A stretch of DNA of 64,000 bases from Duganella sp. BuS-21 (GCA_041874725.1 CP097466.1:1488001-1552000), one strand, 5' to 3'. Counted from the stretch's first letter, positions 25,728 to 34,277 are shown. The notes: generated by a model not told the origin, from the sequence alone. Numbers and translations are program-made.

Positions 25728-26114
25728 CTATTCTTCTGTCGGATAGATCAATACTTCAACGTCGCCAAACTCTTCGGCGGTGGCTAGTTCCGTGCGTCCT
25801 TGATCGTCGTTTGTGCCTTCAATTTTTCGCCCATCAGGTAGTGTTAGTTTGTAGCGGCGGCCTTTGCCGGGCTGCCCGTTTTGAGCGTGATAGAGAACGA
25901 CACGCTCATCGGTTTCGATCGACGTACTGGGGAATGTAACTTCGCTGACTTCACCATCGCCGCCAGTCGTGCGAGCGAAAGTGGATGACTTGATGGTGTG
26001 AGCGCCTTTGCTTTGCACGCCCTCGGGCAGGTCTCGCCGCAAGCGCAAGGGCCGGTTGCTGGCGACCAGTTCCTTGGCTCGCGCCATAAAAATCAAGAAG
26101 TCATTGGTATCCAT
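25728..26114 (-). CDS. small transthyretin-like protein, stand-alone VgrG C-terminal-type domain
   Basis: A 128-residue protein. Its C-terminal half, ERVVLYHAQNGQPGKGRRYKLTLPDGRKIEGTNDDQGRTEL, has the pattern of the transthyretin-like extension found at the C-terminus of many VgrG proteins (PLAG-x-Y-x-L...G-x-x-x-x-G-x-T-D-x-x-G-x-T). The N-terminal 45 residues (FLIFMARAKELVASNRPLRLRRDL) are not recognised. As a separate gene just before the lipase it may act as a loading adaptor between VgrG and the effector, or be a remnant of a vgrG. The start at 26114 is the second ATG of the frame. Confidence 0.65.
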   Translation of the reverse strand: MDTNDFLIFMARAKELVASNRPLRLRRDLPEGVQSKGAHTIKSSTFARTTGGDGEVSEVTFPSTSIETDERVVLYHAQNGQPGKGRRYKLTLPDGRKIEGTNDDQGRTELATAEEFGDVEVLIYPTEE

Positions 26115-26176
26115 CGTCGATGCATTCCTCGGGCTACACAAGTTCCCGATAATGTCACGATGGTTTCACTTAGTTC

Positions 26177-26190
26177 TTGAGTTTACTCAA
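26177..26190 (+). promoter_or_regulatory. palindrome TTGAGT-TT-ACTCAA upstream of the T6SS cargo operon
   Basis: Perfect 6-bp arms around a 2-bp centre, about 63 bp before the transthyretin-like start on the reverse strand, in the only spacer that can hold this operon's promoter. It could be a repressor site or part of the promoter; no regulator is identified. Confidence 0.35.
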
Positions 26191-26211
26191 TCAGCGTATG
26201 CGCCTACGCGT

Positions 26212-26221
26212 GGGGGGGGGG
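26212..26221 (+). repeat. G10 homopolymer tract
   Basis: Ten consecutive G lie between the lysR stop codon and the T6SS cargo promoter region. Tracts of this length are prone to slipped-strand mispairing. It is also the kind of sequence where assembly errors occur. Confidence 0.9.
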
Positions 26222-26228
26222 CGATCTG

Positions 26229-27137
26229 CTACAAGGACTGAGTCGCAGCCACCAACTCGTCTATCCACGCGATGAACACCCGCAGCTTGGCGCTGAGGTG
26301 ACGGTTCTGCGGATAGGCGAGGTACAAAGGCATGGGAACGAGCTGCCAGTCTTCAAACAGGCGTGTCAGCTCGCCGGCCGCGACATGCGGTTCGGCCATG
26401 TAGGTGGGGAGCCACAGCACGCCCATGCCGGCCAGGCCTGCCGCCAGGTAGGCATTGCCGTCGTCCGCTGCGACGACGTAGCGGCCTTTCAATGCCACCG
26501 ATTCACCACCGCGCCGCATGGGTATCGACGCGATGCTGCCGCTGCTTGAGCGCAGGAAGCCGATGATGTGATACGGCGCTTCATCCAGCTCGCGCGGATG
26601 CGCCGGCACGCCTGTCGCTTGCAGGTAGGCGGGCGCCGCGTAGGCGCCCAGGCGCAAGTCGGCGACGCGGCGCGCCACCAGCGACGGTACGGTGATCTCT
26701 CCACCACGCAGTACGCAATCGATGTTTTCGCCGATGACGTCCACGTGGCGGTCGCTCACGCCCATGATGATTTGTATGTCCGGATAGCGGCGGTGGAAGT
26801 CCGGCAGCGCCGGCATCAGCACCAGGCGTGCGAACGGGCTGGGGACATCGATGCGCAGGCGTCCGCGCGGCGCGGCCAGGTCGCCTGCCAGCACGTTGTC
26901 GGCGTCTTCCAGATCCGCCAGCAGGCGCACGACACGCTCGTAGTAGGCGGCGCCTTCGGGCGTTACCTTCACCTGCCGGGTGGTGCGGTTCAGCAGCTTG
27001 ACGCGCAGGCGCGCCTCCAGTTGCTGCACCAGTTGCGACACCGTGGTCTTGCTCATGTTGAGCGTTTGCGCCGCCTTGGTGAAGCTGCCGGCTTCCACCA
27101 CGCGGGCAAAGGCTTGTAGCGTATCAAATCTGTCCAT
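26229..27137 (-). CDS. LysR-family transcriptional regulator
   Basis: A 302-residue LysR protein. The winged helix-turn-helix spans residues 1-60 (FDTLQAFARVVEAGSFTKAAQTLNMSKTTVSQLVQQLEARL), and a periplasmic-binding-like effector domain begins near residue 88 (GRLRIDVPSPFARLVLMPAL). The DRFDTLQAFARVVE start and RTTRQVKVTPEGAAYYERV link place it in the AaeR/DsdC-like group common in Burkholderiales. It is divergent from ridA, with a 19-bp palindrome between them, so ridA is the likely target. Effector unknown. Confidence 0.9.
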   Translation of the reverse strand: MDRFDTLQAFARVVEAGSFTKAAQTLNMSKTTVSQLVQQLEARLRVKLLNRTTRQVKVTPEGAAYYERVVRLLADLEDADNVLAGDLAAPRGRLRIDVPSPFARLVLMPALPDFHRRYPDIQIIMGVSDRHVDVIGENIDCVLRGGEITVPSLVARRVADLRLGAYAAPAYLQATGVPAHPRELDEAPYHIIGFLRSSSGSIASIPMRRGGESVALKGRYVVAADDGNAYLAAGLAGMGVLWLPTYMAEPHVAAGELTRLFEDWQLVPMPLYLAYPQNRHLSAKLRVFIAWIDELVAATQSL

Positions 27138-27147
27138 GGGCGTTGAT

Positions 27148-27166
27148 TGTTTGGGATCGCCAAACA
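27148..27166 (+). promoter_or_regulatory. 19-bp palindrome between lysR and ridA
   Basis: TGTTTGG and CCAAACA flank a 5-base centre with perfect arms. It is 11 bases from the lysR start and 79 from ridA, where LysR proteins usually bind to control themselves and the divergent gene. Confidence 0.6.
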
Positions 27167-27244
27167 GTCATTGTACGTCTTGCCTGTTTATCGCCGGCCC
27201 GGATTTTTCTACAGTGTCTACTTTCATCACTGTAGGAGTTTGTC

Positions 27245-27643
27245 ATGTCAGTACGCGACGTAGTTTTTCCCGCCGGCCGCCAGCAGCTGTATGAGCGCAA
27301 CCGCTATTCGCCGGCCATCCGCTCCAACGGCTTTCTGTTCGTTTCGGGCCAGGTAGGCAGCTTGCCGGACGGTTCGCCGGAGCCGGAACTGGAGGCGCAG
27401 GTGCGGCTGGCGTTGCAGAACCTGAACGCCATTCTCGCCGCTGCGGGCAGCAGTTTTGACGACGTGATCGACGTTACCGTGTTCATCGTCGATCCGGCCA
27501 GCAGGTTCGAACGCATCTGGTCCGTGGTCGGCGAGTTCTGGGGCGGTGCGCCGCATCCCACCGTGACCGCCGTCGGCGTCACCTGGCTCTATGGCTTCGA
27601 CTTCGAGATCAAGGTGATTGCGAAAACTGGAAGCCCAGAATAG
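27245..27643 (+). CDS. RidA-family protein
   Basis: A 132-residue YjgF/YER057c/UK114 (RidA) family protein; members form trimers that hydrolyse reactive enamine/imine intermediates or act in degradation pathways. GFLFVSGQVG and LQNLNAILAAAGSSFDDVIDVTVFIVD are the conserved strands, followed by HPTVTAVGVTWLY. In place of the archetypal catalytic R in the C-R-x-x-V motif it has TAVGVTWL, so canonical enamine deaminase activity is doubtful. The last 35 bases overlap, antisense, the 3' end of the ABC permease gene. Confidence 0.88.
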   Translation: MSVRDVVFPAGRQQLYERNRYSPAIRSNGFLFVSGQVGSLPDGSPEPELEAQVRLALQNLNAILAAAGSSFDDVIDVTVFIVDPASRFERIWSVVGEFWGGAPHPTVTAVGVTWLYGFDFEIKVIAKTGSPE

Positions 27644-29945
27644 CGGCGTTGTACAGCGCGTGGACCAGCATCGGCGCCAGCAGGGTTTTGCTGCGTTCGT
27701 AGGCCCACGCTGCGCAGAGACCGAGCACGAACACCGGTAGCATCGACAGCGGCGGGTGTACCACCGCGAACACCGCCGCGCTCATCACCATGGCCGGCAT
27801 GGCTTTCATTGAGCGGCGCAAGCCGCCGTAGATCAAGCCGCGGAAGATGAACTCCTCGCACAGCGGCGCGGCCACCACGGTCAGCGCCAGTATCCAGCCG
27901 CGCGAATGGATCGTCGCCGCTGCCGCTTTTTGTATCTCCATCCATGCCGCCGTGTGCTGGACGGCCATCGTATACGCCAGCCCCGCTGCGCAGGCGACAA
28001 CGGCGCCGATGGCCGCGCCGCGCAGCGTTAGGCCGAAGTCCGCACCGCGCAGGATGGCCGGCACGCCGGCCGCTTTGCTGCGCCAGTACACCAGCCGCAT
28101 CAGGCCATACACGGTCAGTCCCGCGATGCCGAAGGCGATGGTGACGGCCTGCATGTTCACCTCCTCGAAAAACAGCAGCACGATGCCCTGCAGGATGAAG
28201 AAGGCGGTGGCGGCGATCAGGCCGTCAGCGGTGGAGACGCGCGCCGGCGGCGCGGCGGCCGGGTCGAGCAGGTAGGGCAGCGAGTCGCGCGCTTTCTGCC
28301 ACAAGGCCAACGCCAGCGAGGCGGTGAGCACCAGCACCACCAGCTTTTGCGACCACACGCTGCTGTAAATCGACCAGGTGTAGAAGCTGGCCAGCAACAT
28401 GTACAGATAAACGTAAGTGGGGCGCACGCGATTGCGCACGTCCACCGCTTGCGGATCGCAGGCGAAGACGCCGAGCGATACGGCGATCATGGAATAGATC
28501 GGAATGCCGGCCACCACGGTCAGCGCCAGCACCAGCGTGTTCCAGTCGAACTGCGTGGTGTACCAGGCGGTGAGGCCCAGCACCACGGCGGGATAGGCCA
28601 TCGTCAGCATACCCCACAACTGGGCCTTTTCCTTCAACACGCTTTCGATCGAGCGCGGCACCGTGTACAGCAGCCACAGGACCTGGCCTTCGTTGTTCAG
28701 CGTCTGGAAGGCCGATAGCATCAGCACGTAAACGCCAAGGCCGAAGGCGATGGCGGCGGCCAGCGTGTGGTGTTCGCCCAGCTCCGCCATGCTATTGAGT
28801 TTGCCGTTGAAGACCATCTGGCTACCGATGATGATGACGGGCAGCAGCAGGGTCTGGAACAAGAAATTGCGGTCGCGGCTCAGCAGGCGCAGTTCGCGGC
28901 GCTTGATGGGCGACAGCCAGCCGGCCAGGCCGCCGCTTGGTGTTGAAACGGCGGCAGGTGCGCGGCGCACGCTTTCGCGCGAGCCGGAATTGACCACGCC
29001 ATGACGCAGCTGGTGGCGCAGCAGCGCCATGCCGGCCCACATCAGCACTGCCACTTCCGCCAGCAGCAGCGCGGCGTGCGCGGCGAATTGCGTGAACTCC
29101 CGTGCCTGTATCGCTTGCATTACCAGGCCGGGTGGAGTCCAGCTTACCCAGGCCGGGAAACTGCGCGCCCAGTCCATGGCGAAGCCGCTGGCCTGCGGCA
29201 TGCCGAGCGCCATCACGAAGTAGATCAGCGGAAGACTGAGCAAACCTGTCACCGCTTGCAGGTTGCGCAGCTGGGAGGCCGGCAGCCACATGCGCAGGCC
29301 GGTGTCGGCCAGCGTGTGCAGCATCGATGCCAGCGGCAGCAACACCACTGCGGCCAGCAGTGCAATCGGCAGCGCCGTCCAGGCATGGCCGGAATGCCAG
29401 GCGATCACGCCGAAGACCGGTGCAAACGCAAACCAGCCGGCGAGATTGCTGGCGCTGCGTTCCAGCACGCGTCCCCACAGCAGCGTGCTGCGCTTGACCG
29501 GCATGGTCACCAGCCATTCCAGGTCCCAGTCCGGCTGCGCCAATTCCTTGGTCCCCAGCGGCATCAGTACGGCGATCGCGAACAAGACCGCGAGTTCCAT
29601 CGTCAGCCCGCGCACCAGCGGCGCCGAGAACGGCGCGGTCGCCAGCTCCTCCACCGCCATTGGCTGGTTGACGTGGGCATCGCCTTCCTTGTCGACGTAG
29701 CGGCAGGCGCTGGCCGGGTCGAGGTGGCACTGCATGTTGACCAGCACATTGTGCGACATGCTGATAAACGAGAAGGACATCAGCAGCACCATCAGCGTGG
29801 TCAAGATCCACAGGTTGCTGCGCTTGGCGGCGATGCCGTCGCGCGGCTTTTTCTTCTTGCGGCGGAACAGGTTATTGAACAGCATATTGCGCTGGCGCGT
29901 CAGGCGCATCCTGGTCATCAACCAGATGGTTTGCAGCTCGGTCAT
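27609..29945 (-). CDS. ABC-2-type permease fused to a CPBP (CAAX-like) intramembrane protease
   Basis: A 778-residue inner-membrane protein. The first ~560 residues are an ABC exporter permease with many hydrophobic helices and a soluble loop near residues 75-100 with cysteines. The C-terminal ~200 residues are a complete CPBP protease: EEFIFRGL, FAVVH and HALYN give the catalytic glutamates, histidines and asparagine. It resembles the NatB-type sodium/antibiotic exporter permeases, some of which carry this fusion. The start overlaps the ATPase stop (ATGA), so both are one transporter. The 3' end overlaps ridA by 35 bases. Substrate unknown; peptide export with processing is possible. Confidence 0.88.
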   Translation of the reverse strand: MTELQTIWLMTRMRLTRQRNMLFNNLFRRKKKKPRDGIAAKRSNLWILTTLMVLLMSFSFISMSHNVLVNMQCHLDPASACRYVDKEGDAHVNQPMAVEELATAPFSAPLVRGLTMELAVLFAIAVLMPLGTKELAQPDWDLEWLVTMPVKRSTLLWGRVLERSASNLAGWFAFAPVFGVIAWHSGHAWTALPIALLAAVVLLPLASMLHTLADTGLRMWLPASQLRNLQAVTGLLSLPLIYFVMALGMPQASGFAMDWARSFPAWVSWTPPGLVMQAIQAREFTQFAAHAALLLAEVAVLMWAGMALLRHQLRHGVVNSGSRESVRRAPAAVSTPSGGLAGWLSPIKRRELRLLSRDRNFLFQTLLLPVIIIGSQMVFNGKLNSMAELGEHHTLAAAIAFGLGVYVLMLSAFQTLNNEGQVLWLLYTVPRSIESVLKEKAQLWGMLTMAYPAVVLGLTAWYTTQFDWNTLVLALTVVAGIPIYSMIAVSLGVFACDPQAVDVRNRVRPTYVYLYMLLASFYTWSIYSSVWSQKLVVLVLTASLALALWQKARDSLPYLLDPAAAPPARVSTADGLIAATAFFILQGIVLLFFEEVNMQAVTIAFGIAGLTVYGLMRLVYWRSKAAGVPAILRGADFGLTLRGAAIGAVVACAAGLAYTMAVQHTAAWMEIQKAAAATIHSRGWILALTVVAAPLCEEFIFRGLIYGGLRRSMKAMPAMVMSAAVFAVVHPPLSMLPVFVLGLCAAWAYERSKTLLAPMLVHALYNAAILGFQFSQSP

Positions 29946-30682
29946 TGCGCCGTCTCTTCCGCCGCTTCGTCGGTGATCTTCAGGAATACGTCTTCCAGCG
30001 AGCCGCTGGCCGAGGACTCGGCACGGATTTCATCGAGCGTGCCGGTGGCAACCAGCTCGCCGCGATGGATGATGCCGACCCGGTCGCACAGCTTTTCGGC
30101 CATGTCCAGCAAGTGAGTGGAGACGAAGATGGTGACGCCGCGCGCGGCCGCCGCCAGCAGGCGTTCCTGCACGTCGCGCGAGGCGCGTGGATCGAGGCCG
30201 TTGATCGGTTCGTCGAGGATCAGCACCGTCGGATCGTGGATCAACGCGCAGGCCAGGCCGAGGCGCTTCTTCATGCCCAGCGAGTAGTTGACGGCGTAGT
30301 CTTCGCCGGCTTCCTGCAGGCCGAATTCCGCCAGCAGGCGCGCACTGCGCTCGGCCGCCTCGGCGCGCGTGTAGCCGTGCATCTCGGCGACGAATTGCAG
30401 GATCTCGCGGCCGCGCAGGTAGTCGTAGAAGATCGGCGTGTCGGGCAGGTAGCCGACGCGGCGCTTCACTTCGGCCGCGTCGCTGTGGCAGTCGAGGCCA
30501 TCGATGACGACCTTGCCGCCGCTGGGCACCAGGATACCCATCATCATGCGGATGGTGGTAGTCTTGCCGGCGCCGTTGGGTCCGAGGAAGCCGAACACTT
30601 CGCCGCGCCGCACGGTGAGCGTGAGCGGTTTGACGGCGTTGAAGTCGCCGTAGATTTTGGACAGGCTTTGAAACTCGATCAT
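29942..30682 (-). CDS. ABC transporter ATP-binding protein (NatA-like)
   Basis: A 246-residue ATPase. The Walker A is [10 protein letters not shown] (34-43), the signature is YSLGMKKRLGLA in the middle, and Walker B is TVLILDEPINGLD, followed by the H-loop STHLL. The MKKR form of the signature is common in NatA/YxlF-like exporters. It energises the fused permease encoded by the next, overlapping gene. Confidence 0.93.
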   Translation of the reverse strand: MIEFQSLSKIYGDFNAVKPLTLTVRRGEVFGFLGPNGAGKTTTIRMMMGILVPSGGKVVIDGLDCHSDAAEVKRRVGYLPDTPIFYDYLRGREILQFVAEMHGYTRAEAAERSARLLAEFGLQEAGEDYAVNYSLGMKKRLGLACALIHDPTVLILDEPINGLDPRASRDVQERLLAAAARGVTIFVSTHLLDMAEKLCDRVGIIHRGELVATGTLDEIRAESSASGSLEDVFLKITDEAAEETAQ

Positions 30683-30752
30683 GAAGATACCGGCAATGTT
30701 ATGAATTTATTACGCGATCATAACACCGCCGGCGCGTGCCTCCAGCCTTTGT

Positions 30753-31430
30753 TTATTCCTTTGGATAGAGGCTCATGCCGAAGCGTTCGGTGCGCGGCAT
30801 CCAGTTGCCGGTGATGTCGGCCGAGGCCAGCACGCGCTCGGCGCGGCCGATCAGCAGCGCGCGCGGCACCAGGCCGATGTAGCGCGAGTCTTCGCTGTTG
30901 TCGCGGTTATCGCCCAACATCATGTACTGACCGGCCGGCACCACGACCGTGGCGAAATCGCGGCGCGCCTTTATCTGCGGGAGAAACTGGATGGCGTGGC
31001 GGCGCTGGCCGAGCGATTCGTCGACGCGCACAGCGGCCAGGTCGCCGACGCCGTGGATGTTTTCCACGCCGTGGCTGATGGGGCCATAGCCGGCCGGCCG
31101 GCCGTTGATGATGAGCTGTTCGTTGCGCATTTCAACGCGGTCGCCGGGCAGGGCGATCACGCGCTTGATGAGGCGCGTGCCGTTCACCGGCGAGGAGAAG
31201 GTGACGATGTCGCCGCGCTGCGGTTCGCCGGTGGGGTGGATCACGATGTCGGTCAGCGGCACCTTGACGTTGTAGGCCAGGCGGTTGACGAACACCACGT
31301 CGCCTTCCAGCAGATTGGGGTGCATGGAGGCCGAGGGGATAGGATTCCAGTCGGCGACGGCGGTGCGGAAGATCCCGAACAGCATCAGGAACATCAGGAA
31401 TCCCTTGTTGGCGCGCATCCAGTTCTTCAT
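30753..31430 (-). CDS. lepB: signal peptidase I
   Basis: A 225-residue type I signal peptidase of the inner membrane. One N-terminal helix (GFLMFLMLFGIFRTAVA) precedes the catalytic serine S35 in PSASMHP, and the general base is K89 in GTRLIKRVIALPGD. The C-terminal box GDNRDNSEDSR is intact. It has a single anchor and is short, unlike the longer LepB usually next to rnc, so it is probably a second, paralogous peptidase. It lies 70 bases upstream of the ABC operon and may be co-transcribed. Confidence 0.93.
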   Translation of the reverse strand: MKNWMRANKGFLMFLMLFGIFRTAVADWNPIPSASMHPNLLEGDVVFVNRLAYNVKVPLTDIVIHPTGEPQRGDIVTFSSPVNGTRLIKRVIALPGDRVEMRNEQLIINGRPAGYGPISHGVENIHGVGDLAAVRVDESLGQRRHAIQFLPQIKARRDFATVVVPAGQYMMLGDNRDNSEDSRYIGLVPRALLIGRAERVLASADITGNWMPRTERFGMSLYPKE

Positions 31431-31556
31431 GTCTTCTCCCAGGTGGTTGATGGCGGGGCCGTATGGCGAGCAGTATTATTGTTTCCAGAGTCTTAATCAT
31501 GGCTTAGCTGCCGCCGCGATCATGAAACTCAACGATCTGCCGTTCCCGCCATCGAT

Positions 31557-33293
31557 TTAGTGCCCGCGCTTTTGCACCAGCGCGCTGCCGACGCCGTGGC
31601 GCTGGCCTTCGCTGACCGCCGTCACCGTGCCGTCGGGATTGAATACCAGCGCATTGGCCGCGCCGATTTCCTCCGGCGTCTTGCTCCAGTGCTGGCCGGT
31701 TTTTTCCAATGCCAGCGCTTGCGCGCTGCCGGTGAAGCCCGGCTCCACATCGGTCGTCATGCCGTTGCGCTCGGACAGGCGTGGTGCATTCAGCGCGTCC
31801 GGCATCGACATGCCGAGATCGACGTGGTTGAAGATGGTCTGCAGCACCGTGGTAATGATGGTGGCGCCGCCCGGACTGCCGATGGTGAATGCCGGCTTGC
31901 CGTCCTTGAACACGATGGTGGGCGACATGCTGCTGCGCGGCCGCTTGCCCGCTTCCGGCACGTTCGGCGCCGGGCCGGAAAAATCGAAGTCGGTCATCTC
32001 GTTATTCAGCAGGAAGCCGTAGCCCGGCACCACGATGCCGCTGCCGCCCCATGACTCGATGGTGTAGGTGTAGGAGACGATGTTGCCGTCCTTGTCCGAC
32101 ACGGTGAGGTGGGTGGTGTGCGCGCCTTCGGCAATCAGCTTGTTGGCGTTGGGACGCAGCGGCACGCTCTGATCGTTCTGGAACGGGTACGGATCGCCGG
32201 CCGCAGCGTGGACGCTGGCTTGCTCGGGATTGATCAGCTCACGACGGCGCGCGGCGTAGTCCTTGCTCAGCAGGCCGGCCACCGGCGCTTCGACGAATTC
32301 CGGATCGGCCAGGTAGGCGTTGCGGTCGGCGAAGGCCAGGCGGCTCGCTTCCAGGTACAGGTGTTCGGCCTTGGCGCGCGGCATGGACTTAAGGTCGTAG
32401 CCTTCCAGGATGTTGAGCGCCTCGGCCACCGCCACGCCGCCGCTGCTCGGCAGCGGCATGCCGTACAGCTCATAGCCGCGATAGGTGCTGCGCACCGGCT
32501 GGCGCAGGCGCGCTTCGTAGTTGGCCAGGTCAGCCAGGGTCATGTTGCCGCCGTGCTTGTTGGTCTCGTCGACCAGCGCGCGCGCCATCTTCCCGCTGTA
32601 GAACGCCTTGACGCCGCCCGCTCCGAGTTCGCGGTAGGCCTTGGCCAGGTCGGGATTGCGCAGCGTGACGCCGGCCGCGATGGCTTTGCCGTGCTTCAGA
32701 TACAGCGCGGCGGTGGCGGGGAATTGCGCGAACTTGCCTTCGTTCTCGCGCACCAGGTGCGAGAAGTTGTCGTTGATCTTGAAGCCCTGCGTGGCCACGC
32801 CGATGGCCGGCGCCAGCACCTGCTTGAAGGACATCGAGCCGTAGCGGTCCAGCGCCTCATGCCAGCCGCGCACCGTGCCGGGCACGCCGACCGAGCGGCC
32901 GCTGGCGACCACCGTGTCGAAATCGAGCTCCTTGCCGTCCTTCTGGAACACGCTCGGTGTGAAACTGGCGGGCGCCGTTTCGCGATGGTCGAGCGTAATG
33001 ACGCGCTGGTCCCTGGCCAGGTAGATCACCATCAGCCCGCCGCCGCCGATGCCGCAGCTGAACGGATCGGTCACGCCCAGCGTGGCCGCCGCCGCGATGG
33101 CCGCGTCGATGGCGTTGCCGCCCTGGTTGAGGATGGTGATCGCGGCCTGCGAAGCCGGCTCGCTGATGGTGGCCACGGCGCCGCCGCTGCCGGTGGCGAC
33201 CGGCGTCTTGGCGGTGGCCGGCAGGGCCAGGGTGAGAATGATGGAGGAAAAGAGAACGCTGCGGAAAGGGGAAGAGCGGAGGACGATGGTCAT
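31557..33293 (-). CDS. ggt: gamma-glutamyltransferase / glutathione hydrolase
   Basis: A 578-residue periplasmic Ntn-hydrolase that removes the gamma-glutamyl group from glutathione. A signal peptide (RSVLFSSIILTLALPATA) is followed by the large subunit. Autoprocessing would occur before T394 in AHTTHLTV, the N-terminal nucleophile of the small subunit. RSSMSPTIVFKDGKP and GSPGGATIITTVLQ are typical. The ATG at 33293 is used here; a TTG at 33308 overlapping the stop of the upstream lipoprotein gene (TTGA) would add five residues and is a serious alternative. Length is normal. Confidence 0.92.
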   Translation of the reverse strand: MTIVLRSSPFRSVLFSSIILTLALPATAKTPVATGSGGAVATISEPASQAAITILNQGGNAIDAAIAAAATLGVTDPFSCGIGGGGLMVIYLARDQRVITLDHRETAPASFTPSVFQKDGKELDFDTVVASGRSVGVPGTVRGWHEALDRYGSMSFKQVLAPAIGVATQGFKINDNFSHLVRENEGKFAQFPATAALYLKHGKAIAAGVTLRNPDLAKAYRELGAGGVKAFYSGKMARALVDETNKHGGNMTLADLANYEARLRQPVRSTYRGYELYGMPLPSSGGVAVAEALNILEGYDLKSMPRAKAEHLYLEASRLAFADRNAYLADPEFVEAPVAGLLSKDYAARRRELINPEQASVHAAAGDPYPFQNDQSVPLRPNANKLIAEGAHTTHLTVSDKDGNIVSYTYTIESWGGSGIVVPGYGFLLNNEMTDFDFSGPAPNVPEAGKRPRSSMSPTIVFKDGKPAFTIGSPGGATIITTVLQTIFNHVDLGMSMPDALNAPRLSERNGMTTDVEPGFTGSAQALALEKTGQHWSKTPEEIGAANALVFNPDGTVTAVSEGQRHGVGSALVQKRGH

Positions 33294-33304
33294 GTGGGCA
33301 AGCT

Positions 33305-33808
33305 TCAAGGTGAGTTAATGTTGCTCACCTTTAAGCTTACCTGATAATCGGGCGCGGTCTCATCTTTTGCCGGCAACTGCTGGGGTTCGAACCCGGCCAG
33401 CGTGAAGTTCAAGCCGTTGCGCGTGACGCTCGGCGTGCCATTCGGCATGTTGTCCGAGAGGACGAAGTTGGTGGCGCTGCCGTCGGGGTGGCGCAGCGCG
33501 AAGCTGAAGCTGATGTAGCCGGCCCAGACGCAGACGGCGCCGGCGCGGCAGCGGCTGTCGTTGATGCGTTCAAGACGCAGCACCGGTGCCGTCGCAGCTG
33601 TACTGGCCGCAGCCATGGCCATGGTGGTGGCCGCTGTGATGACGGCGCTGCCGCCACGGCGCAGCACATAGGTGTTGGAAAACGGCGCGGGCGCGGCGGC
33701 GCGCTGCGCACCGTTGGCGTGGTGGATGTTGCCGCAGGCGTATAGTCCGGCCATGCTGGCGGCCAGCACCGGCAACACGACGAGCTGGCGCAATATGGTT
33801 GTTTTCAT
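33305..33808 (-). CDS. small exported protein, possible lipoprotein, unknown function
   Basis: A 167-residue protein with an N-terminal signal (MKTTILRQLVVLPVLAASMAGLYAC) ending in a cysteine at a plausible though imperfect lipobox (LYAC). The mature part has RCRAGAVCVWAGYISFSFALRHPDGS, a cysteine pair, and reads as a beta-sandwich. I do not recognise a named family. The start follows AGGAG on the reverse strand. Its end touches or overlaps the ggt start, suggesting one operon. Confidence 0.75.
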   Translation of the reverse strand: MKTTILRQLVVLPVLAASMAGLYACGNIHHANGAQRAAAPAPFSNTYVLRRGGSAVITAATTMAMAAASTAATAPVLRLERINDSRCRAGAVCVWAGYISFSFALRHPDGSATNFVLSDNMPNGTPSVTRNGLNFTLAGFEPQQLPAKDETAPDYQVSLKVSNINSP

Positions 33809-34103
33809 CGGACTCTCCTGCATCTTTTGTTGGCAAGCTTAACAAAAAGACCACGATGGTGGCGCACGAACGGCACGCAGCCAGCGCCACGTCAAAGGAG
33901 AGACGAAAAAAAAGCTGCTGCACGGATTGCCGGGAAACGCGGCTTGGGTCTTGCGGAAGCCACGGGCTGTTAAAGCTCCTTCGAGCGGCCACGCTTCATC
34001 TATGGGAGTGCGGGCGATGCAGTTTTACCTCCCCCGGGGTGGCTCACGATGAATCCTGGTTGGCGACTCATTAGTAGTGGTCCTTAAAAGTACCCCTAAC
34101 GAA

Positions 34104-34116
34104 AGGGTCAGACCCT
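34104..34116 (+). repeat. intergenic palindrome AGGGTC-A-GACCCT
   Basis: A 13-bp perfect palindrome in the lipoprotein-rpoH gap. Its core GGGTC-N-GACCC recurs in the spacer at 38125, which suggests a dispersed intergenic repeat family. Confidence 0.6.
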
Positions 34117-34221
34117 GCGGGTGACCCTGGCCGCAGTGGTGTGCGGTTTGGGGTGGTGCAGCGTGCTTTTACGGCGACAAGCAAGGTCAAACCCGTTTTC
34201 CCCCGCATACCGCGATGAACC

Positions 34222-34255
34222 AAAAAAAAAGCCGCGCGGCGCGGACGCCGGCGGC
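34222..34255 (-). terminator. intrinsic terminator of rpoH
   Basis: On the reverse strand GCCGC-CGGCG, a TCCG loop, then CGCCG-C-GCGGC form a 10-bp stem with a single bulged C, followed by nine T. It lies 23 bases after the rpoH stop. Confidence 0.88.
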
Positions 34256-34277
34256 ATTCGGGGAAAGCGGTGCTGGC

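Larger units (their letters stand above)
33809..34277. other. non-coding gap between the lipoprotein gene and rpoH
   Basis: This 469-base stretch holds the lipoprotein promoter region at its left end, a GGGTC-A-GACCC palindrome at 34104-34116 and the rpoH terminator at 34222-34255. Short frames inside it lack ribosome sites and family features. No RNA family was recognised. Confidence 0.6.

Noticed and set aside
33809..34277. Riboswitch or sRNA before rpoH
   Set aside because: The gap is downstream of rpoH, not upstream, and no known aptamer core or paired structure other than the terminator and the short palindrome was seen.
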